Notes under the pieces: generated by a model
Told to the model about the DNA's origin: nothing
What the model saw: the letters and a program-made list of their open reading frames with translations, nothing else
The model's database searches: none
DNA from: Aradus depressus
Taxonomy: Eukaryota; Arthropoda; Insecta; Hemiptera; Aradidae
Direction of reading: 5' to 3'
Assembly (NCBI GenBank): GCA_963662175.1
Contig: OY759223.1
Span: forward strand, 10,828,249 to 10,892,248
Length of the DNA: 64,000 nucleotides
Part shown: piece after piece, positions 57,372-64,000 of the stretch
How positions within the stretch are numbered: the stretch's first letter is position 1
Layout of the letters: each line of letters opens with the position of its first letter
Translations under genes and position numbers: made by a program

Positions 57372-57499
57372 ATCTAACCTAACTATAGTAAGTCTATAAA
57401 ATAACTGTCCAGCCAGTAGCCACAAAGTGAAAAACATATGATATAATTATTATAGTTTGGTTGCTACGTCAGAGATTTTTATTAACTTAATTCTAAAAC

Positions 57500-58740
57500 A
57501 AAAGTCATCGGTGAATCACCGGCAATGTACTTCCCCGCTCGAATTAATCAATCACGATTTCTCTTTCCCTCCGAAGCCAGATGATAGTTTGTGAGCAATG
57601 CTTATGGGCTTCCGAATTTACATAAATTGCATGTCAATACATTACATTAGTTGTAAGACTTTTCATGTTAAGCCTACCATTAATCGCCCCTTCCTTTTGG
57701 TCGGTTCTGCTGAAAATCAATAGGTGTTCTTGAAGGGCTCTGAATTTACATAGAAAGTTTGTGTCAATGCATTCATTACAATGGAGCCATGAATTCCTTC
57801 CTAATACACATCTTCGGGCTCCCCAGACACTCCTCTATTACTAGTTCCTATACCCACCTAAAATGGCTCCTCCCATCCTCTCGTCGACAATATTTCCTTG
57901 GTTCCTTCCTCTATCAAACCATATCTTCCCAAAATCCCTGCTACATCTTCCAAACGCTCCAATTTAAATCCCATGTCCACCAGAAAGTCACTAGATCCCT
58001 TCCCACAGGACAACAACCTACCACAACTCCTTCCTTATCCAGGCTAACTCCCTCTGGAACTCTCTCCCTCTCCAGATTCGCCATGCTTCTACTCTTCATT
58101 CATTTAGGTCCCTACTTTTCCATTATCTCCTAACTCAGCAAACCTCTGATTCCTAAGGCTGGCTCCTATGAGATAGTTCTCGTCTTCCTATAAGTCTCCC
58201 TCTCCACTGGACAGATTGTTACTCTTCTGTTCCATCAGTCCAGTTTTTTACAATTCATTCATATTTTTAAGTCATTTTTGTTATGTTTCACTTTATTATT
58301 CTTACTTGTTTTTCTATTTTTTTCTTTCTCTTTATTATTTTTCACTAGTTTATTATATTGTTTTACTCATTGCCTGTTTTTAACATTTAATATTTATTCC
58401 TAGAGACCTCTTTTATTTTATATTTATTCTTCTCAACTGGTTGATATTTGTATACTCTTGTTTATTTTTTATGTTATTATTCTTAGGGGACGTATGTCCC
58501 AGAATAAAGATTATTTTTCATTTCATTTCATTTCATTTCAATGGCAGTTATCAGAGTTTTTGTGTTAAGCCTCCCCCCTGCAAATCAATAGGTGTCGTTC
58601 TTACATGGTTCTAAGTACACACATAAAATTTCGTAACAATACCTGGAGGTCGGAAAACAAGAAATTCAGTTGAAAACTCGTAAATTTTGACCGATTACAT
58701 AACTTCCCCTATACTTTATATAGCTGGGAAAATTATAACC
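57500..58740 (+). repeat. Repeat family B interrupted by a LINE
   Basis: Family B text runs to CATTCATTACAATGG near 57785 and resumes at CAATGGCAGTTATCAGAG near 58538; the LINE between carries CAATGG as its target duplication. Confidence 0.7.
57786..58537 (+). mobile_element. 5'-truncated LINE with (TTTCA)n end
   Basis: The end of ORF2 reads, across one frameshift, KSHVHQKVTRSLPT and then QANSLWNSLPLQIRHASTLH, typical of LINE reverse transcriptase C-termini. The 3' UTR ends TTAGGGGACGTATGTCCCAG, AATAAAG and four or five TTTCA units. Inserted into family B with a CAATGG duplication. Confidence 0.75.
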
Positions 58741-58767
58741 TCGAAAAGGTAAACAATAAAATAGTTT

Positions 58768-59093
58768 TGATTCATGTCCGGGCTTTAATTACAAGGTCAT
58801 ATCGCCTACTACCAGAGCGCTCTTTTGTCACTCTGGTGAACATGACTCCGACTCTACTATGGGAGTTCTAAACTTTGCCTACCATGGTTTATTCTTCTAG
58901 AGAAGGGGTCTTTAACGAGTACCTGACATCGTACAGGCTCGGGACCATCGCTTAACGCCCCATCCGAAGAACGGCGTACATAAGTTTATTTTACCTCCCA
59001 GATAAAATAAACTAAAGGCATTGGCCATGATACAAACCCGCTATCTTTAGCTCAGTAAGCAAGCACGCATACCACTGAGCTACCGGCGCCCTT
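58768..59093 (-). mobile_element. SINE family A, full length
   Basis: Reverse copy, GATTCATGTCCGGGCTTTAA to GAGCTACCGGCGCCCTT; outside the gene. Confidence 0.9.
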
Positions 59094-59876
59094 GAATAAA
59101 TAATGTATTATTTGTGTCCACACAGATTTATGATATATAAATAAAGGAAAATACATTTTATACATATATATATTTATTTATTTTATTCTTTACAAAGATA
59201 ATTGATTCAAGAAATGATTAGAACTTATTCACATTTTTATATTTTGTTCAAACAGAAATGAGAGAAGTAACTCTCTGGACATTAACTTTTATATATATTT
59301 TTTTTTATAAATATAGGTTTTAATTATTTATATTTTTTAAATACAAAAACACAATGGGATCATGCAAAATAATATTTCCAACGGATCCATTCATCACATT
59401 TAACATTTACAAAGAACACTTAAAGGTTGTAAATAACGTCAGGTTAGTACAATTAATTCAAAAGTTAAAATATATATTCTAATATTTTCCAGTCGATATA
59501 TGACATATTTACATGTAAGTTATTCTTTTTTTAAATAATAAAAATATTTTTTGAATTATAATTAATTCCAACGAATAAAAAATATACCAAGATTTGGCAC
59601 AACATTTAAAATAATAATTATAATTACAATTGTTGAAAAAGAACGTTTAATATATTCAATATGGTTTCTCATAAATGGGGTATAAAAATCGCAAACGAAA
59701 TATATTTAAACATCAAACTGAAATCACTAAAACAGTACTAAATTAATACGTCTATACACCCTTTCTATACATTTTTTTTAAAACGACAAGAATATAAACA
59801 TTTAAAAAACTATTGTAGAAAATGTTTTAAAAAATTCAGTGGTTTATCAGAACTAATAAAAGAAAAAGATAAATAA

Positions 59877-59911
<35 letters not shown>

Positions 59912-60240
59912 TAAACATTTAAAAGGCAATTTTTCTATTTTCTCTAAATATTTCGATTCGTTATTTATACTTTCTTTTTTTCCAAACGTGTTTTGTGTCG
60001 AAACGCAAATTGTATTTTCTCAATTAAAAAAGTCCAACTATCTCTGAAATTAGTATAAAATCAATAATTTTCTTAATTTCTTCAATTCTCTTCAGGGCCT
60101 AACAAAATATAACAAACAAATTAGTTGATTCTGTATTGCGGACAATAAAAAAAAATATAATATATATAATAAAAAATAAAAAGAATATATATTATATTCT
60201 TATTGTCCGTAATGCAAAACCAACTAATTTGTTTATTATA
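59094..60240. other. AT-rich intergenic stretch
   Basis: No gene. A G30 run lies at 59880-59909. Nothing else recognised. Confidence 0.6.
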
Positions 60241-60244
60241 TTCT

Positions 60245-60480
60245 GTTAGGCCTTGAAGAAGGAAATAAATAGTTTCCGAAATGTTGGGCAAATATTGAAT
60301 TTTTATATTTAAACGACAGAACTTTCCCTTAACATGGTAACTAAAAAGTGAAGAAAATGTATGTTTTTAAAATATTGTCTATTTCACAATATATATAAAA
60401 AATATAAGAGTACTTTCGGTATTTCATGGCTGCAGATGATAGCAATGCCGAAAGTGCTCCCTTATTTTATATATATTTCG
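60245..60480 (+). other. Penelope-like hammerhead-type motifs
   Basis: CCTTGAAGAAGGAAATAAAT, TAGTTTCCGAAATGTTGGGC and AACGACAGAAC. At 60430-60455 a second one: GCAGATGATAGCAATGCCGA. Confidence 0.4.
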
Positions 60481-60651
60481 TTTAATATACAATATTTAAA
60501 AAAAATAATGTTCTTTATTTTTTATTAAGTATTTCACAATATCTCTGCAGAAAATGTTAAGTATCGTTGTTAGTAGATTCTATCAATCATTAAAAATCAA
60601 TATTTTTAAATTTTAAGTTAAATTTTTTTTCAAGAACTTTTTCAGTATATA

Positions 60652-61555
60652 TGTTACTGTTAATTTGATAAATTTAGTTATTATACATAATAACTGGTTA
60701 TTTTACAAAATAACTACCGTTCTTGGTTAATATGACAAATTATTCACAGTTTCTTAATATTTATCATATTAACCAGTTATTATACATAATATAAAACTCA
60801 CCTTGTTAATATGATAAATTTTTTACTTTTGTCACAAATTAATCATATTAACTATTATGCATAATAGCTGAAAACCTGTGGCTAGTATGCTAAATTCAGT
60901 TTTCTGGAATGAAATTTTCTTTAATTCTGGGAGAATAAATAAATAAAAAGGAAAGGGTGACTCCAGAAACGTACTGGGAGTCATTTTGCAAGTGGATGAT
61001 GAGCATGACTTGTACGAGATTGGCACCAAAGTTGGAAAGCTGGCACAAAAATATTCAAGGAATCAGTTTAACATTTGTAAAGAGGTTTTTCTAACTAAAG
61101 AGGAAGTTCCCAATGTGGTTGTGTCAATTCGCGAGTGTGTTAGGAACTTGTCAATCGCAGGTGGTCAAGGGTTTAAAAGATGTAACTGCAAAGGAAAATG
61201 TACATCGTCAAAATGCAAGTGCAAAAAAAGTTTAGTGCTTTGCAATTCAAAATGTCACGACAGTTTGCCTTGTTCAAATAAATAAGTACCTACCTAATAT
61301 TCGTCTTATTTATTTATAATAGCAACAATTATCTATAATAGCCACACTAGTTTGGCTATTATACAAAATAACCAGTTAACTTAGTAAATTCAACTAAATT
61401 AATCACTTTAGCTGTTCACGTTGGATATTTTACAAAATAACCAGATAAAGTAATAATTTTTTTTTTCAATTTGCCATATTAACCAGTTTTTTGGTTATTA
61501 TATAAAATAACCGGTGATTATACATAATAGCAGATTTATCAAATTAACAGTAACA
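60652..61555 (+). mobile_element. Ginger-like DNA transposon remnant with TATA target duplication
   Basis: Ends TGTTACTGTTAATTTGATAA and its inverse, flanked by TATA on both sides (60648-60651, 61556-61559). The ORF 60986-61282 has a Cys-rich C-terminus, FKRCNCKGKCTSSKCKCKK then LCNSKCHDSLPC, as found at the end of integrase-like transposases related to KRBA2/Ginger. No DDE core remains. Internal units (TTATTATACATAATAAC) are repeated in both directions. Confidence 0.7.
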
Positions 61556-61559
61556 TATA

Positions 61560-62830
61560 TATATATATTTTTTTGTGTTATTTATTTTTACGGATGTATA
61601 CAGTGTAAATAAGTCATTGTCAAAGCGAAGAAAAATACGAGAAACATACAACAAACAGAAGTAAACATTTCACTGTCTGACTTTTATTTTTTTAACCTTG
61701 CATAACACTTTCATTTTATTTATCAACATACAGTAATAAGGATCAAATTGTGAAGAAAAACTGATAAGGTCAAAATATATTTTGGGTGCTGCATTGAGGA
61801 TGGTTATTCATTCTGAGTTTACAATACTATTAACTCCGGAACGCCTTATCTGATTTTTCTTTGGATTGAACTAAAATCCTCATTTTGAAGGATGAAATAA
61901 CAACCTCTCTCGTTCAAAATTCTTGATAAAAATTCAATTTTGAGTTATGGGATTTTTAGAGTATATCCAAATTTTATACTCGATTCTAATTCTGCAACTA
62001 ATGGAAAGTCTGATTTAAAAAAATCCGAATAAGGGAAATTTTATGAATTAACATGATTCGTGGAACAACCTGTATATACGAATAATACCCTGAAATAATA
62101 TCTTCTTAATATTTTGACAGCTTCTTAATTATAATAAAAAAATAATAATAATAACGGAAGATATTGAATATATTGGGTACTTATAATATTCAACTAACTT
62201 ACAGGAAACCATTATAATATCACATTTGTTAGAAACAATAACAATTAGTGTACCAAAAAATATGAGAAAAAAATAAAATAATATAGAAAATACATATAAA
62301 TTATTAATGTTACAAAAGCAGACATATATAACTTAACATTAGGTGCCAAATTCTTCAAACTAGGAATGTTTTAATATCACATGGTAAACACTTTCCTTAT
62401 ATTTTTAAAATACAAAACAAAATATAAAACTTACACAACAAAACTCAAAAAGCAGGTAAAAAACAAAAAATACAATTTATAAAAATTACACATAAAGTTA
62501 TACATACACATCTTGATATTCTATGTAAAATATAAACAATTAAATATATTACAAGAATAACATTTATGTAAAACATCTCTGTCAGACGAAATATTACACA
62601 GGATATTCCAATGGGATAGGATCAATACCACCGGCGCCAATTTTTTAAAATGAAAAAATAATATAAAAAATAAGTTTTTTTTTCCAAAAATATACCTTAC
62701 ATTTCATTTATAGTACATTGAAAATAGCAAAAAAAAAAAACAATTATGTATTTCAGTAGGAGATCGGAGTTGGGTGAGAATATGAATAATAAACACTAAA
62801 AATATAGAAATTCTGACATAATATAAGGTG
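61560..62830. other. AT-rich intergenic stretch, nothing recognised
   Basis: No coding similarity or clear repeat. Confidence 0.5.
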
Positions 62831-62834
62831 TTAG

Positions 62835-63012
62835 TTGTTGTGACTCATTCCCCGGGCTTTAGCTAGACGTAAGCCCGGACTAAACTATTTGGAGTCCTAA
62901 ATTTTGTCTACCCTAAGTTTTTGTTCACGTAGGATATGGGTCTATCGTAATACGTCTCAGATAAAAAAAATTAAGGGCCTCGGCCGGGTACTCTGAGCTA
63001 CTGGCGCACTCA
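62835..63012 (-). mobile_element. SINE family A, shortened
   Basis: GACTCATTCCCCGGGCTTTA to GAGCTACTGGCGCACTC with internal deletions. Confidence 0.7.
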
Positions 63013-63319
63013 ACATAAGCTGTTGCATTTTATTTTTCAATCAGTAGTAGTCATGTTATAAATGAATAAAATAAACTTAGTATTTGAAAAAATATATAAT
63101 CTATCCCACAAGAAATTTAAACATAAACACCCGGTTAAGTTATTATCTAAGAAAACGTTGTTAATTGCGAGTTATATATACATACAAGTCAGATAAATAA
63201 GGAATGGGTTGAACTTTCAACTAGGAAAATCTCCATGTCTTTAATGTTAAAAATTTGTTTGTTCTGAAATATATTTCCCCTTTTTTCAGTAACAAAATAT
63301 TTCAGAACAAATTCCTAAC

Positions 63320-63528
63320 TGTGAGGACACATGAGTCATTTCAGGATCATCGCACTGCTGAGTCTAACTTCCAGGAAAGTAGCTGATAAGCTATATAAAC
63401 CCCCACCCCTCACCCGCCGGACAGTTAGTCAAGTTTTAGATCTCTTTGTTTTCACATATGTAAATAATTACAAGTCTTAATAAAAATATTTCTTTTTAAA
63501 AAGTTGATTTTAAGTTCAAGTTAGAAAC
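63320..63528 (+). mobile_element. 5' LTR of a retrotransposon
   Basis: Starts TGTGAGGACAC; contains a TATA box (AAGCTATATAAACC) and a poly(A) signal (AATAAA). It ends just before the primer-binding site. It differs from the second LTR by a few substitutions and a deletion near the 5' end. Confidence 0.85.
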
Positions 63529-63546
63529 TGGCGCCCGAACAGGGAC
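63529..63546 (+). promoter_or_regulatory. Primer-binding site, tRNA-Lys type
   Basis: TGGCGCCCGAACAGGGAC, 18 nt complementary to the 3' end of a lysine tRNA, directly after the LTR. Confidence 0.9.
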
Positions 63547-63782
63547 CGTAGTGAGTCAGTGCGATATATCGTGACCAATTGCCTCCGATAATCTCTTGTG
63601 ACCAGTTGTCACCTTCGTGCGCTGACCTTGTGAACAGTGAAAGTGTTAAGCCCGAGGTATGGTCAATTCCCCATCAAAAGTCCTAATCATTGCAACGTAA
63701 CTGCCGCAAAGTCAACAACCGAGCAACAAGAAGAAGCCTCCCACGAATCTTCAGTCTACCCAACTCTTCCCGAACGCACCAT

Positions 63783-64000
63783 GACGTGAGGACACGTCCA
63801 AACTTACGAAAGAAGGAGTTATGTCAGGATCATCGCACTGCTGAGCCTAACTTCCAGGAAGGTAGCTGATAAGCTATATAAACCCCCACCCCTCACCCGC
63901 CGGACAGTTAGTCAAGTTTTAGATCTCTTTGTTTTCACATATGTAAATAATTCCAAGTCTTAATAAAAACATTTCTTTCTAAAAACTTGATTTTAAGTTC
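63783..64000 (+). mobile_element. 3' LTR, cut by the window edge
   Basis: Repeats the first LTR from GTGAGGACAC through TCAGGATCATCGCACTGCTG and CTATATAAACCCCCACCCCT to TTGATTTTAAGTTC, where the window ends. Only about 235 bp separate it from the primer-binding site. Confidence 0.85.

Noticed and set aside
56250..56300. Plus-strand donor-like GTGAGTATAG near 56277
   Set aside because: It is on the strand opposite to the gene and has no plus-strand exon before it.

Overview
The window is arthropod nuclear DNA, most likely from an insect with a repeat-rich genome. It is AT-rich, and its one protein-coding gene has many introns full of transposable elements: tRNA-derived SINEs, LINE fragments, hAT, Tc1/mariner-like and Ginger-like DNA transposons, MITEs and an LTR retrotransposon. 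An arthropod-type 5S rRNA sequence is also present. A hemipteran is possible, but the order cannot be fixed from the sequence alone.

The backbone of the window is a single minus-strand gene that I reconstruct from about 57.37 kb down to 5.305 kb. It has 39 exons and roughly 1,280 codons. Exons 1-11 (57.37-39.25 kb) encode a divergent homologue of the malate dehydrogenase 1B family (MDH1B): an N-terminal thioredoxin-like segment, a Rossmann NAD-fold segment, and the family's FGLPKGIVFSMP motif. Residues needed for malate dehydrogenase catalysis look absent, so it is probably a pseudoenzyme. Exons 12-39 (39.08-5.305 kb) encode a hydrophilic Lys/Glu/Ser-rich tail of about 720 residues with no counterpart in the vertebrate proteins I know. 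Most of it sits on exons of 21-111 nt, each bounded by phase-1 introns on both sides, so any of them could be skipped without a frameshift. Reading phase agrees at every junction except exon 7/8, where a run of 11 adenines leaves a one-base mismatch.

The introns carry nearly everything else. About thirty copies of one tRNA-SINE occur in both orientations; its central core resembles the V-domain of vertebrate V-SINEs. An unclassified repeat (family B) has about fifteen copies. A second repeat (family C) has 66-bp minisatellites and C-rich blocks, and it lies in a segmental duplication (29.36-31.63 kb and 45.24-47.61 kb). There is a 5'-truncated LINE with an open RNase H ORF, two hAT transposase remnants (one split by a hAT MITE with a perfect target-site duplication), a DUF4817-type element with long inverted repeats, a DUF7869-type element, and one 5S rRNA copy. 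Near 7.3-9.0 kb the gene's own exon borders were duplicated: a 92-bp tandem array repeats the end of exon 37 with its splice donor, and a degraded copy of the end of exon 36 lies beside a 27-bp array.

Outside the gene, 1-5.3 kb holds repeats, a 41-bp minisatellite and a mariner fragment. The 57.5-64 kb side holds a LINE inserted into family B, a SINE, a G30 tract, a Ginger-like element and, at the right edge, an LTR retrotransposon whose two LTRs flank only about 235 bp and a tRNA-Lys-type primer-binding site. I see no second protein-coding gene.
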